Part shown: piece after piece, positions 1-13,410 of the stretch
Layout of the letters: each line of letters opens with the position of its first letter
Numbering within the stretch: position 1 is the first letter of the stretch
Origin: Boswellia sacra
Lineage: Eukaryota; Streptophyta; Magnoliopsida; Sapindales; Burseraceae
Assembly: GCA_013180625.2 (NCBI GenBank)
Contig: SNVD02012234.1
Span: 248,001 to 312,000 of the forward strand
DNA length: 64,000 nt
Direction of reading: 5' to 3'
Program-made: the position numbers and the translations under genes
Notes under the pieces: model-generated
What the model saw: the letters and a program-made list of their open reading frames with translations, nothing else
What the model was told of the DNA's origin: nothing
Databases searched by the model: none

Positions 1-1300
1 AGATGATTAGAACTTGAATATTAATCATTTCCCACAAGAAATTAATATATCTCTCAAATGTTATGGCTTGCCTTGCCAGGCATGTTTAACCCTCAAATTT
101 CATACATCAAATCTTTTACAGGACAATGCATCATTGTTTCTAGGAAAGTTGAGTCTCTTTTGTGGTTTACTTTTCTTTGCAAATATTCATGCATGGTTGC
201 AAGAGAAATACATGCACTTAGAGACTTAAAGTTCATTTTCTTTCATTCCAATTGGCAGCATATGATGATGATCAATTGATCATGTGTTCTTGGCAAGTGA
301 ACAAAGCCTGAAATGCTTCGGCCAGACCTCCAAAGTCCTCTCACAGACCATTCCTTGCTAATTACAGATATGCCACGAGGGGTATTCTATTCATTCCTCT
401 TACAGTTTTTTCACCTGCTCGTCACATGATTCAGATATATGTTATTAACTTATGGGGTTTTGATTTTTCCCGTTAAGACTTTTTAGATCTAATGGGTCTT
501 AAGATTTTTTCGATTTCAATTTATACCACTTCAAAACATTTTTTTTCCTTTGACATGCATGTTGAAAAGGTGATATCTTTTTTTGTATTTGTCCTTAATG
601 TCTTTATATTTATGCTATATAGGTTTCACAAGTAAAATTAGATTTGTTTTTATGACATAAGGTGGAGGCATTCAAGATACTTTAGACCTTCAGATGCTTC
701 GAAAGAAAAAATTTGAATTTTTTCATTTTTAAATTTGGATAATTATGTCTGAAAATAAATTATTAGAGTAGTAAACAAATAAAATAATTTTTCAAATCAC
801 TTAACTCTATTTATATTCAGATTTAAGTGATAAAATCAAATGGACCTTAATTCTACCTAATAAAAAAGTAATTATTTGATTTAAAAGTTGAAAAATCTTG
901 TTCAAAATCAGGTATATTGAGTTGTCATAAAATTATTATTATTTTCTTATAATCTTTAATTTCACTGGCAGCGCCACCTGCAAGCAAAGTGAATAATACT
1001 CTGTCCAACATTAATGGTTACAATTTTGTATATATGTAGGATTTTTCGAACTCCAACGTAAAACTTGGCTCTATTTCACTTTGATTTCCACTTTCTTGAG
1101 TAGCTTGCTTGCTCATGGTGTTATAAATAACTAACGAGAGTGTGAGTCAGCCTCATCAGCAGCCATAAGTGGGCTTCTGAAGAACCTCAATTCCTGGGGC
1201 AAGATGTGTGCAAAACTTCTTGTGTGGTTTGCATCTATGGGCTGGTTTCTACAGTAAACACAGTGGTTTACATAGAGGCATGGGCCTGTCCCAACACTGA
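1..1300. other. AT-rich intergenic DNA
   Basis: No gene, RNA or clear transposon end was recognised here. The short open frames at the far left (71-73 codons) have no recognisable protein features and lie in AT-rich DNA. The stretch may be the 3' flank of a gene lying off the left edge. Confidence 0.4.
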
Positions 1301-1319
1301 GTTGAGTTTTTTTTTTTTT

Positions 1320-1420
1320 GGTTGGGTTGTTTGGGTTGGGGGAGGGTTGGGTTTTTTGGGGTTGGGCTGGGGGGGATGATGTGGGTTGGGTTGTTGGGTC
1401 GTGTTGAGGGGGCGCGGGGC
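1320..1420 (+). repeat. G-rich low-complexity tract
   Basis: About 100 bases made almost only of G and T, with many GGG to GGGGGGG runs separated by T-rich spacers, directly after a poly-T run. The repeated core is roughly GGGTTGGGTTGTTG. It is not the plant telomere unit TTTAGGG. The opposite strand is C-rich and gives spurious proline-rich open frames that should not be taken as genes. Several closely spaced G runs could form G-quadruplexes. Confidence 0.7.
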
Positions 1421-2136
1421 AATCTAAGCATGAATCATGATCTTGAGAATCAATTAAACAGATGAGACTATCAATGGATGCTTTGCTTGCTAAGGACAAT
1501 ACATTATTTCTAAGTAACACCATAACTCCGGGTGTCAGTGTTCTTAGACAATGTTTGTGGTGGATTTAGTAACCCGCTGGTTATAGTAACAGCCTTCAAT
1601 TTCATGATTTAATAGAGCTCATTTATTTGGATTTGTTTAAATAAGGTTTTACAACCCGATTAATACTATCCTTATAACTTATTTATAATCAATTATTCTT
1701 AAAATTTGAGTTGAAAAAAATTTATTGAAGAAACAAAAACAAAAATGAATAAAAATAATTATATCTCCAATAGGATTTTATCAACTTAGGTTATAACGAA
1801 AATTAGTTGTAAATTAGTTATTTGTGTAGTATTATTCTTTACAACTAGATTCTTTAGTTAGATAATATATATATTTTTAATATTAAATTATTAGAAAATT
1901 GTTTTATAAAGGAATAACAAGGTGAAACTTTTGAAATAAAATAAGAGTATTTTTCCAAACTTAAAAATAAAAAAGTTAAAAAGTCTCAATTTTAAACTCC
2001 TCTTTGTAAATTTAAAAAACAATTTATTCAATCAGTCATCTCATAACTTATTCTTAAACAAAAACCATCCAATATAAAAAAAGAAAGTAAAATATATATA
2101 TAAGTCTATCATTGATCCCCTAAACCTAGACCGACT
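1421..2136. other. Intergenic DNA upstream of RPL21
   Basis: AT-rich sequence with no coding region recognised. The right end grades into the RPL21 promoter. Confidence 0.4.
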
Positions 2137-2275
2137 TGGGCCAAATTTAACCCACTAAACAAAAATAGAATGGATCGAGCCCAGGATCCAATTGGAAACA
2201 GGAAAACTCCGGGCCCCAACCTGAAAAACTGATAGAGTAAAAAAAAAAAAAAAAAAAAGAAAAACGAAACCCTAG
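2137..2275 (+). promoter_or_regulatory. RPL21 promoter: site II motifs and telo-box
   Basis: TGGGCC lies at 2137-2142 and its inverted relative AGCCCA at 2178-2183; both fit the plant site II element (TGGGCC/T). The telo-box AAACCCTA is at 2267-2274. Site II plus telo-box is a known combination in promoters of plant ribosomal-protein genes, and here it lies just upstream of the TATA box and the RPL21 start. The function is inferred from motif and position. Confidence 0.7.
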
Positions 2276-2283
2276 AAACCAAG

Positions 2284-2291
2284 TATAAATA
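2284..2291 (+). promoter_or_regulatory. TATA box of RPL21
   Basis: TATAAATA lies about 100 bases before the RPL21 start codon and 9 bases after the telo-box. Transcription would be expected to start about 30 bases downstream, giving a short leader. The leader also contains GTGAGG and AGGTAAG strings, so a small 5' leader intron is possible but not shown. Confidence 0.6.
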
Positions 2292-2383
2292 AGAGTCGGA
2301 CACAACGAGGGTTTTGGCCACCACCACAACGCAATCCTCTTCGTCTTCTTGTTTCAAGAGATAGGTGAGGTTTCGACAGGTAA

Positions 2384-4263
<1,880 letters not shown>

Positions 4264-5400
4264 ATTTTCCTGGTTTTGTTCATGTTTGGTTATTTGATGC
4301 AAACTTTTTGGGACTGGATCAGTTTATTTGGATGCATTCTCTTCCATGTTAGTTTTGATTTTGAAGAGGTACTGTATTAGCAGAGATGTTAATTTTATTT
4401 TGAATTTACATTAGAAACAAGGGATGTTTTTTAATGCAGGGTTATATGTTGTGGTGATATATTTTTAGCTGTTTTCTTATGCAATATTTCAAGTTTATTA
4501 CAATATACGATAAAAAGAAAAGAATAATGAAGTATAGAAGGAAAGAATAAAAGTAATCAACTGAGCCTTTTAGCTGGTCAAGTGTTTAAACAGTCTCGTT
4601 GCAAGGAGGGACGTTTCGCTCTCGTTTGATGTGAAAGTACGGCACGATAATGATAGATTAAAATGGTCACCACTTTATTCCAAATTTGTATAGGAAATTT
4701 GCCTAGACCACTCTTGTGTTGCGACTGGCTTGTACGCCTAGAAATGTTTGAACTTTTCCTTGAGCATGGTGATTTGAAGTGTTAAAATTCTTCAGTAGCG
4801 GTACAAGATCATATCAATATAATGTATTACAGCCGCGCGGCAACATACAATTTGTTTCATGGCTTTCAATGGCTTTTTTCTTTTTTAAATAGCCAGAAGT
4901 TTCTCAATATGAAGCTTAGGTATCAAGAAACATGTGACAGACGTATATTTCAAGTGGATGAACCAGGTGATGCCACCCATTTTATAATCTGGAGGCTGAA
5001 CTCCTGGTACAGCTTTCCTTGGAGATCAAGAAGAACTTTTGTAACACTGATAAGGCAGAATATGTATGTCTGGACACGTTATTGGCTTAACAACTGCTGC
5101 AAGATTGACGGAAGTTTCCAAGTGGCAAAGTTGAAGAAGTATATGTGAAGTAAAGAATATATTCTCTGGTCAAGAAGCTTGTCCCAAGTACTTAAGAAAG
5201 TTAGTGCTTGGAGTTTGTACGATACAACTTATTCTTTCTTTTGATAAGTTTTCAGTAATGATTGGTATGCATTTTCAAATTTATCATCATCAGTCACTTC
5301 TATGAGAAGAGTCTTGACCGTTAAGAACTCTCACTGCACTCATTTTACAGTAAGGACTAAGGAAATCTCGACTCAGGATCACGAAAGTTGAGTTGGAAAC
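4264..5400. other. RPL21 3' flank and intergenic DNA
   Basis: The RPL21 3' untranslated region should occupy roughly the first 250 bases. A 108-codon open frame at 4822-5148 (+) has no recognised domain and no convincing promoter; I do not call it a gene. A W-box-like TTGACC is at 5314-5319, about 80 bases before the defensin-like start codon. Confidence 0.45.
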
Positions 5401-6045
5401 ATGAGGATATCTTCTACGCTCTTCTCCATTCTGCCCCTTCTTGTCTCAGGTTCTTCTTTTTGTGTTCTAATTCGTGTTTTCTCTTGTTTTTAATCTCTTT
5501 CTGTCTCTGAAGCTTCTAAATGTATATTTGTTGTTGTAAATGATTTCACCTGTTAGAAACCATAGGAAAATTTTACTTTTGGACATACAAACTGTAGAAT
5601 ACATGACAAAGATTGACCAAATTAATAAGAAACGAATTTAATTTAAGAAGTCTGAATCCATCTCACAGCAATGTTGAAGAAATACTGATACACTCTTTCA
5701 TGGCATCTAAAAGTTTATCCCGTAAATAAGAAATTAAATGTCCACAATAACAAAATGAAAATGTAAAATTTTTCAAGAGTTCACGGATTTTAATTTGCAT
5801 AGTTTCTCTTTTACTTCCCTTTAATCTATTTATTTCTTCTCTAATTTCTTTATCTTCCAGCTTTGGTTGTCCATGTTGTGCATGGAGCAAGGATCCCTGA
5901 GCACACATGTCATAAGGTAATTGACATGAAGAGATGTGACCTGGAGAAATGCATCCAAGAGTGTTCGGAAGAACCAAATGGTGTGGGAGAATGCAAGCAG
6001 GCCATTTGTTTTTGCTCCTACTTCTGTAAAGATCCCCCAATCTGA
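5401..6045 (+). CDS. Defensin-like cysteine-rich secreted peptide, two exons
   Basis: Exon 1 (5401-5449) encodes MRISSTLFSILPLLVS and ends in phase 1 at TCAG|GTTC. Exon 2 (5861-6045) follows a pyrimidine-rich acceptor (CTTCCAG), completes an Ala codon, continues LVVHVVHGA and then a short acidic, basic and cysteine-rich domain ending CKDPPI and TGA. Total 77 residues. Residues 1 to about 26 form a hydrophobic signal peptide, with likely cleavage near VHG|A. The mature part has eight cysteines spaced C-x8-C-x4-C-x3-C-x9-C-x4-C-x1-C-x3-C. The CxC and CxxxC spacings and an intron inside or just after the signal peptide are typical of plant defensin-like (DEFL/LCR) genes. Expected role: extracellular antimicrobial or reproductive signalling peptide; the specific target is unknown. 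No stop or frameshift was seen. Confidence 0.82.
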
Positions 6046-6805
6046 TACTTTTTTTCTCTTTTTCTGTGGCTGAGTTTGTGTCGTACAAGTTCAAATCAGA
6101 AGCCATGAGGCCATGTCCAATATCAATATATGTTCACTCTCAATCGATTCCTAGCTTATGCAACAAACAGGACTCAGGCAATCGATTTCAAGCACACACA
6201 TTCATGAAAGCATACTGAATTTTTTTTTTTTTTTCTGGCAATTATATGTTATAGCTTGTTTGGCTTGGAATAAGATTGTATAATATATATTGCACATTCT
6301 TTGCAAGATGTGTAGAGAATCCTTCATTATTTTGGCTAAAAAACAATTCCTGCGGCTCTAGCCAGCTTTGTGCCTTGCCTTGGATGACATTTATAAATAA
6401 AGTAAATAATTTCAATGGATTTGGATTTCATTCCATTTTTCCAAAGGAGATCTGTTCTGCCGCCTCGGTCTAAACATTCAGTGGACAAACAAACCCCGGG
6501 GCAAAGCAAAAGCGGGGCGAAGGGGCAGCTGGAAACGGTGGTTCCTATTGATCTCTAAAATTATAGTATTTTTTGTTGAACAAACTAGAGTACAATACTC
6601 TAATTTAAGAACCAATGAACAAACAAAATAAATTATTTGTATTATAGCCACACCAAATCTCACTACAACACTTCCCACTAACTCACACAACATAAATAAA
6701 TATTTAACACACATCATAAATTAGACTTGGAGAAAGGAATGGGATGAGGTTGCTTTCTTAACATTTCTTTTATTGATCTCTAAAATTATAGTATTTTTTT
6801 TAGAA
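6046..6805. other. Intergenic DNA with a 30-base direct repeat
   Basis: 3' flank of the defensin-like gene. The string TATTGATCTCTAAAATTATA plus the following T run occurs twice, at 6546-6575 and 6771-6800. No gene was recognised; the minus-strand open frame at 6478-6717 shows no known domain. Confidence 0.5.
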
Positions 6806-7256
6806 GAAATATTTTAACATAAGACTTTTGATAAAAAATTGGACACGATTTTTTGTGGTTGATGTACAAAATCTAATGTTTGAGATGATTGATGAGTTAA
6901 CAGCATTATATGCATCTTGTTGACGTTCAATCTCAACCATTGGATTTTGTGGGATTAATAATTACAAAATTATGATAATAAATTGTGTTAAAAATTTGTA
7001 TTAAAATATCCCCTCCCTTTGATATTAAGATGGGTTTATGAACGAAAAATGGATATTTTAAATATTAAAGAGGGGTTTATTAATAAAAAAATATATTATT
7101 ATTATTATAAAATTCAATAGTTGAAATTAAAAGTTAATAAAATATATTTAATACTGTCAATTCATCAATCATCTTAATCATTAGATTTTATAGATGAACG
7201 ATTAAAAAATTATGTTTACTCTTGTGTCAAAAATCTTATGATAAAATATCCCTTTC
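6806..7256. repeat. Long inverted-repeat (MITE-like) element
   Basis: The left part (about 6806-6965) pairs with the right part (about 7085-7256) as an imperfect inverted repeat of about 160 bases. Shared blocks include AAAATCTAATG and GATGATTGATGA. The loop contains a second copy of the right-end motif (AAAATATCCC followed by a T/C-rich run), so two overlapping elements or an internal duplication are possible. No open frame is present. A target duplication could not be fixed. Confidence 0.6.
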
Positions 7257-8427
7257 CAATACCAAATGAAACCCTATCAAATTGAAATCCTATAAAATTG
7301 TCTCCTAAATAAAGTCAGGATAATCTCCACACTCGCCAAGTATCAAATTTAAGATGACTCTTTTTTAAGTTGTTCATGCAGTTGATATGAAATTAGCGAT
7401 TCTAAAAAACTCTCGTAACTCTATTTTCACAATCCGAAAATATTAATAAAAAAACCGTAAAAATGACATTACAAGCGAAGAATGACCCCAAATCCCAAAC
7501 CAAAATCCCAATACTTAGCACGCGTCCTCCTTGAAATAGACGAGTATATGTGATAGCCTCTTTCAATCTCCCATAGCTGATGAAAAAGGCGGGTTCCGGC
7601 TTTGTTAGTTAAGAACTTGCTGGGCGTTTCTATCCTTCTCGCTCAATAAAGGGACCTTTGCCTGCTTATTCGCCTGTAGAATCTCTCTTAATTGGTGCCA
7701 AGGGAAAGAAAAACAAACTATAGAATGCTGCTCGGAGTCGGTCGCGTGTTTCACGATTAAATCTCGATGGTTTGCTGGCGCGGCAAAGACGACATAGGAG
7801 TACCAATCATATCAAATCCTGCCTGTTGGGTCATCTACAGAGAGAGCAGGTACTATGATGATTTTGATCTGGCGAATCATCAAGCACTTGAATTAGCTAA
7901 GCCTATTTGGTAGCGCACAAACAGAACAAAAAAGTCTTCAAAAACCAGTCAACAACGAAGATAAATATGGAGACCAAACTCGGATATGATTTGACAACAA
8001 TTACAAAATTTTTGTATTAATCTCATTAGCGACTTAAATATGGCAAAATTCTACATAAAAAAATGGATATTAATTACCAGATATAGATTAGTAGATGATA
8101 AATTATTTGATGAAAAGGACGAAGTAGTAGTGGGTGTAAAGAGCAAAACAAACTCAAGTAAATTAGGTTTTATGCACTTAAATGTGAATTTATGAAAGGG
8201 GAATTTTGTAATAAAGATTTTAACAAAAAAGTGGGTGTGTTTAATCATAAGATATTTGGGTTTATAGAGAAGCTTTGTTAGTGAAGCAAGTTAGTGAGAG
8301 ATAGTGAGCATTTAACGCTGTTGGATGGTGGAGGGACTTGTATAGTATGAGATAGAACTACGTCGGTACTTGTGTCGTGAGTCCCCGGTGGTGAATTTGG
8401 CAGTGATGAGAAAGGTTTAAAGATTGA
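7257..8427. other. Intergenic DNA with a GC-richer island
   Basis: Between about 7500 and 7910 base composition rises above the surrounding AT-rich DNA. One forward frame is open for about 30 codons (GRFYPSRSIKGPLPAYSPVE is part of it) before a TAG, and a second frame continues open across the next part. I do not recognise the protein. It could be a decayed exon or an organelle-derived fragment. The part just left of 8428 follows the broken LRR exon but no longer matches the related gene at 54 kb. Confidence 0.35.
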
Positions 8428-10634
8428 TTCCAAGCATAGAATTTTAAGATTCAAAAGTTTCTTGATGGTCCATGGTAGGCTAACAAGATTGTTTCTGCTT
8501 AAATTTAGCCATTCTAACGAGGATAAGGAGCCAAGATCACTAGGGAATGAGAAGACAATCACTAAGGTCAAATTTTCTTAAAGAGGATAAACCCAAGAGA
8601 GAAGGCAATTGCAAAAGAATTGAATTTCCTCTCAACGATGAGAGCAAGAAATTAAGGCTCCAGGTTTGAGGTGGTTGTCCTTTACATCCACGTAAGGATA
8701 GCATTTTAAGGTTCGTCAATAGAACAATAGAGGATGGTACTTGTCTTATTGCAGTTCCACTTATATCTAGCTCCTCCAGACACTCAACTTCTCCCAAGCT
8801 GTTGGGAAGTTTGTCCAGTTTTGAACAGCCTAAGAGATTAAGAATCTTGAGAGATTTCAAACCACAAACATTGCTTTGAAAACTCACGAGACTTTTGCAG
8901 TCTTTGAAATTCAATACAACAAGCTGTTTGAGAAATCCAACAGATTGATGAACCTCAAGCAAACTTATGCAACCTTCAAGATCGAGCCTCTCAAGGTTCG
9001 GAATCTCTGTAAAGTCTGGTGTTCTTATCAGATTGTAGGAGTGACACAGTTTGATGGTTTTCAACTTCTTGCCAAACTGCAAGAAACTTGAACACAAGAA
9101 ATTGGTAAGTATTTTATTTATGAGCTTTCCATTGACTGCATTTAAAGAAATTGAGATATGCCCTTCCAAAGATATTTGATGTGGCTATGACACAAATTGG
9201 GTTTAAAAAGTTTTTTGGTTGGAAACTCGGAGGCAAAGATTTTGAAGGGTATCCGAGCCATTTAAAGAATCCCAACTCATTTGATAGGTACTCGAGGTCT
9301 TCAGAAAGATTAATAGTGTTATCAGTGATTTTCAGTAGTCTGAGATTTCTCATGTTTGAAAAGGATTTTCCACTCGAAGTTGTAATTTCCTTATCAGTCT
9401 TGTCAAGACTTATACCTTCTACTTCATGTGTTCCCTAAACAAAAATCAAAATAAAATGTAGAGAGAGTAGTTAACTTGCACTGTACTATATATAAAAATA
9501 AAAATGTCCGTTCACGTTCCTTAACAACAATCTTACATTATTTTCTTGCAATAAATGATAGATGTCCTTGAAGGACCATAGTCTACTCCATTTGCCTGGG
9601 TGAACACGATGTTGTTCACGAACAATTTCCCGACCCGTTTCTTGAATCAAACCATATGCACCCACAGCTTGTCGTTTGAAATAGTTGTTAAAGATTTGTC
9701 AATAAGTTCTCTTATTCCGATGGCTGCATTGAAACCAAAACTCTCTAGTTTTTCCATGGTTCAATCCTTATCCTTCCCATGAAAGAAACAAGCGATGTTC
9801 AAAAATATATTCTGATCTATTTTATCTAGTCCATCACAGCTTATTCTGAGTACTTTTACAATTTTTTCATTGGGAACTTCCTGTAATTTATCCAAGGCAG
9901 TTCTCCATTCATCAACACTTATATCACATAAAAGGGATCCCAAAACTTCAAGAGCTAATGGAAGTGCTTGTGTATACTCTATGACATGGTTTGACAGCAC
10001 AACATGCTCATCAGTGGGTTGTCTGTGTTTAAAAGCCCTTGAATGAAAGAGAGGGTGAGAGCTTCATCATGATTCAATCCACTAACTTCATAAATGTTAT
10101 AGATTCCATGACTAATCAACAAATGCTTGTCTCCAGTTGTAATGATAATTCTACTCCCACAGGCAAACCATTCACGCTTTTCAGCCAAAGCTTGTAATTG
10201 TTCTAAGATCCACATCATCAAGAGCAAGAAAAACCTTCTTTCGACGTAGCCACCTGCTAATCAAATAGACTCCATCATAAACATTAAGTATATTTAAACT
10301 CTCATTTTTCAACACCTTAGAAAGAAGTTTTTGTTGCAAGGATTCTAGTCGTCCTACTGTAGATTCCTCTCTAACATTAGCAAGAAAACATCTACCGTCG
10401 TATTGATTTGAAAAATTCTCATATAAGGCTCTAGCAATTGTGGTCTTCCCTATCCCTCCCATACCACAAATTCCAATGAAGCGAACATCATCATATCCTA
10501 CTTCTAAATAGTTATTCACCAATTCCTTCACGTGATGGTTTATTCCAACAAGGTCATTACCAACATTAGAGAATAATTGATCCAATCTCTTTGATATTTC
10601 CGTAACAATTTCTTGGATCAATTTTGATTCATGC
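8428..10634 (-). pseudogene. NBS-LRR (TNL-lineage) pseudogene A, no TIR exon
   Basis: Read right to left. The NB-ARC exon starts at 10634 after a TTTACAG acceptor, with P-loop GMGGIGKTT and kinase-2 VFLALDDVD. Then the frame breaks near 10208, where two bases are missing compared with the related gene at 56 kb. RNBS-B (SRIIITTGDKHLL, the usual R replaced by G) and the GLPL region (ALPLALEVLGS) follow in other frames, so there are further frameshifts near 10,030-9,980 and around 9,760-9,640, where the MHD-type motif is spoiled. An LRR-linker exon (about 9433-9150, starting GTHEVEGIS) and an LRR exon (about 9090-8428, with CHSYNLIRTPDF and GTAIRQVPSSI) follow, each with a break. Sequence after CLES diverges. 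No C-terminal exon is found. The gene cannot make a normal protein. The exon order matches the copy at 52.6-56.9 kb. Confidence 0.88.
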
Positions 10635-12856
10635 CTGTAAAGAGAAGTAATAAATGAAATAGGTATACGAATTTGGTTAATTTGCTACTTTTTTTTTCTG
10701 TACAACCATAAATGTTCCTTTATTAAAAGAAATTTACAGCAACTAGACTTAATTCAGTCACCCAATATGAGTGAAGTACTTTGGCATGGTCAAAATTCTT
10801 GCTTTAGCAAAAGAGAAAAATAGGTGTCAATATATGTGGTCACATGGCTAGCTAATTTTGCAATATTATTTATTAAATGTTTATGTGACTATTTATTATA
10901 TTCAATTACAAATAAATGGCAATGGTGTTCAAGCATTCTTCAACATGAAAAGAATCTCGAGTATAGAACTTGAAAACTTTAATTCTGATACCATATTAGG
11001 AAATCACACCACCCAAAAACTTATGCTATTGAGTAAGATCAATATTTGAATCTACATTATAGATCAATCTCCTTATTTCATAACCTTCGTTTGGAATTTT
11101 TACCTCTCTTATAAGCTTTTTGATTCACAGGACCTAATCGTCTTAAAACTCAAATCCGTTGAATGAACTCATCTAATTACCACAAGAAAACAACCCTTTA
11201 TTCATATTTTTGTCTCTTAGAATTGATTTTCACGAATGAAATTTCTAAACTCCGAAAATTATATTATTACAAAAAAATAGTTATTAATTTAAGTGATTAA
11301 TTTTTTATTTGTTTATATAGATTATGTTTTTAGGAAATAAATAAAAATCATGTAAATGAGCTATAATGGATTTTTATTTTGTTATGGAAAACTAATTCTA
11401 CCAAATAAAGGGTAAAATGGTTTATGTAAGTAGAAATTGATAAATAATTAGATTTAATGGCGAAAACTAACAATAAGATAGGTGGATGACATCAAACCAA
11501 AAAGTTGGTCAAGTTAAAATTAAGGAATCGTAGTTGAATTCAGTTTCCAACTTATCGTAACTGTTATTAAAAAATTAATCTAAGATATAGGGGGCAAAAT
11601 AATATAAGCTAAGATGATATGTCTTAAATTTGAGCTTCAATTTTCTTTTTTAAAAGTACGTGGAGGCAAATAAAGAAATGTATGTTTGAAATTAGATGCA
11701 ATGTTTTAATAATTAACATTTTTGTAAAATTTTGACAATGAACAGGTATATTAAATCTCAGAATTTTTATTTAAGGTGAGTATCTGCAGTAAACCGCAAA
11801 ACAGCCAACCATACCATTATAATCAGTTGGCATGGACAATTTCAATCAGTTGACAGAGGATTTTATCAAAGAGGGCACCATACATATATTTGACATCAAA
11901 GTAAGACAAACAAGTGACTTTTTGAAATAATTATTTTTTGTATGCTCATCAAAAGTTTACCAAGATTAAGACTTAATAGACTAGATAATGGACATATGGC
12001 AGAGAGGAGATTAGAACTATACAAGAGATGGAGGATAACTAAGGGGGGCGATTATTTTTTTATTTGAAATCTGAATGGGTTTGAATTTGAATAGGTCTGA
12101 ATACAAATGTCTGAATGATATAATTATCTTTTATTTTTTAAGATATGATAATAAGTCTTAAGTTGATTTTTTTTTATTAATTATGAACATCTTAAAGCTA
12201 TTAGTTTGACAAATATACCCTTGTTTAATATTATAATATTATACATTGTATATATTATATAAACATTTGTAAATAATCAATACAACAAAATCAAAATTAA
12301 AATATTATAGTACAAAAAAAATAAATTATTAATTACTGTGTCTCACATATAATATGAATTTTTTTAGTTACTATATAATTAAAAAATAATAAATGAGTAT
12401 TCAATAAATTATTTTAACAATAATATATTAGAAACAAAAGATTAATTTGATGCTTGAAAGAGTTGATTTGCAATCTGATATCACAATTGATGCATGAAAA
12501 CTTGATCCACTAATTCAGTAAATGCTGTTAGAATGTGTTGCGATTGCTCTAGGGTTCAAAGATAGAAATAGATCATTTAAAAATTTAATAAAATATGAAT
12601 TAAATAAAAATTTTAAGGATATCTTTGTATATAGGAAGTAAGTAATCAATTTCGATCTTATCCTATTTAGATAAAAGCTAGAAAATATAACTGTTTCTAT
12701 TTAGATATTTTTATCTGAGAAAAAGTGTTCATTTTAAAAAATAATCAATATAAAAAAATATGAAGTATGGATTCAGTAAAATTTAGATTTTCGATGGAAA
12801 ACAATATGTTTCTAAGAGTTGTTTGGTGAGAGCAAATTACTTATAAAAAAAAAAAC

Positions 12857-12924
12857 CTATTGGACTGGTTTTATCTTCCAAAATAATGAATGAAAAATTT
12901 TGGAAGATAAAACCAGTCCAATAG
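12857..12924. repeat. Perfect 28-base hairpin, copy A
   Basis: The left arm 12857-12884 (CTATTGGACTGGTTTTATCT and 8 more bases) is the exact reverse complement of 12897-12924, with a 12-base loop. It could be a small foldback element or a source of a hairpin RNA. It lies in non-coding DNA and has an identical partner in copy B. Confidence 0.9.
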
Positions 12925-13254
12925 TTTATCTTCCTTTTAATATTGTACGGTTGATTGTCCAAACTTAAGAAAATAATTGAAGAAAAATAATATAAATTTA
13001 CCAGTTGTGATAAAGTTTTATCTCAAATACCATAAACTATTTTTTTCTTCATTCCTTCAAAGTCTCGTGAGTTGTTAAGACAACTCCCCAAGGGCCTGAC
13101 CTTAAAACAACTCGACCGACAACAATCTCAGCTTAGCCCACCAAAGAAGTCCAACTCAAGTTGACAGGTTTCCACCCTGGCGTCATTAAATTAATTTAAT
13201 AACTAATTAGTGGATTAGTTAGTTAACGGTTATGTACTAATTAATTTACGAGTA

Positions 13255-13410
13255 GTGCTAGGTTTACAATCTTCATACAATTCAAACTTTATAATCTGAT
13301 ATGATAATCTATATTGCTAAAATTTATTAAAAAAAATAAAACAAAAAAGAATGATGAAAGTTATATCTCTAATAAAGATTGTAGAGGTTGGGTTGTATAA
13401 AGGCTGTAAG
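13255..13410. repeat. Small MITE-like inverted repeat, copy A
   Basis: The left end GGTTTACAATCTTCATACAA resembles the reverse complement of the right end (CCTTACAGCCTTTATACAAC) over about 34 bases. The left end follows a TA and resembles the MITE at 53,635. The right end looks incomplete. The same element occurs in copy B near 22.2 kb. Confidence 0.45.

Noticed and set aside
1131..1523. 130-codon minus-strand open frame, proline-rich
   Set aside because: It is the complement of a G/T low-complexity tract; the Pro/Thr/Asn content is compositional and there is no gene structure.
4822..5148. 108-codon plus-strand open frame between RPL21 and the defensin-like gene
   Set aside because: No recognised domain, no clear promoter or splice structure; left as part of the intergenic entry.
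5663..6106. 147-codon minus-strand open frame
   Set aside because: It lies opposite the cysteine-rich exon of the defensin-like gene and is a shadow.
10975..11000. Minus-strand TGGTATCAGAA as evidence of a complete copia element near 10.9 kb
   Set aside because: No LTR pair, gag or pol was found around it or its duplicate near 19.87 kb; kept only as a note.
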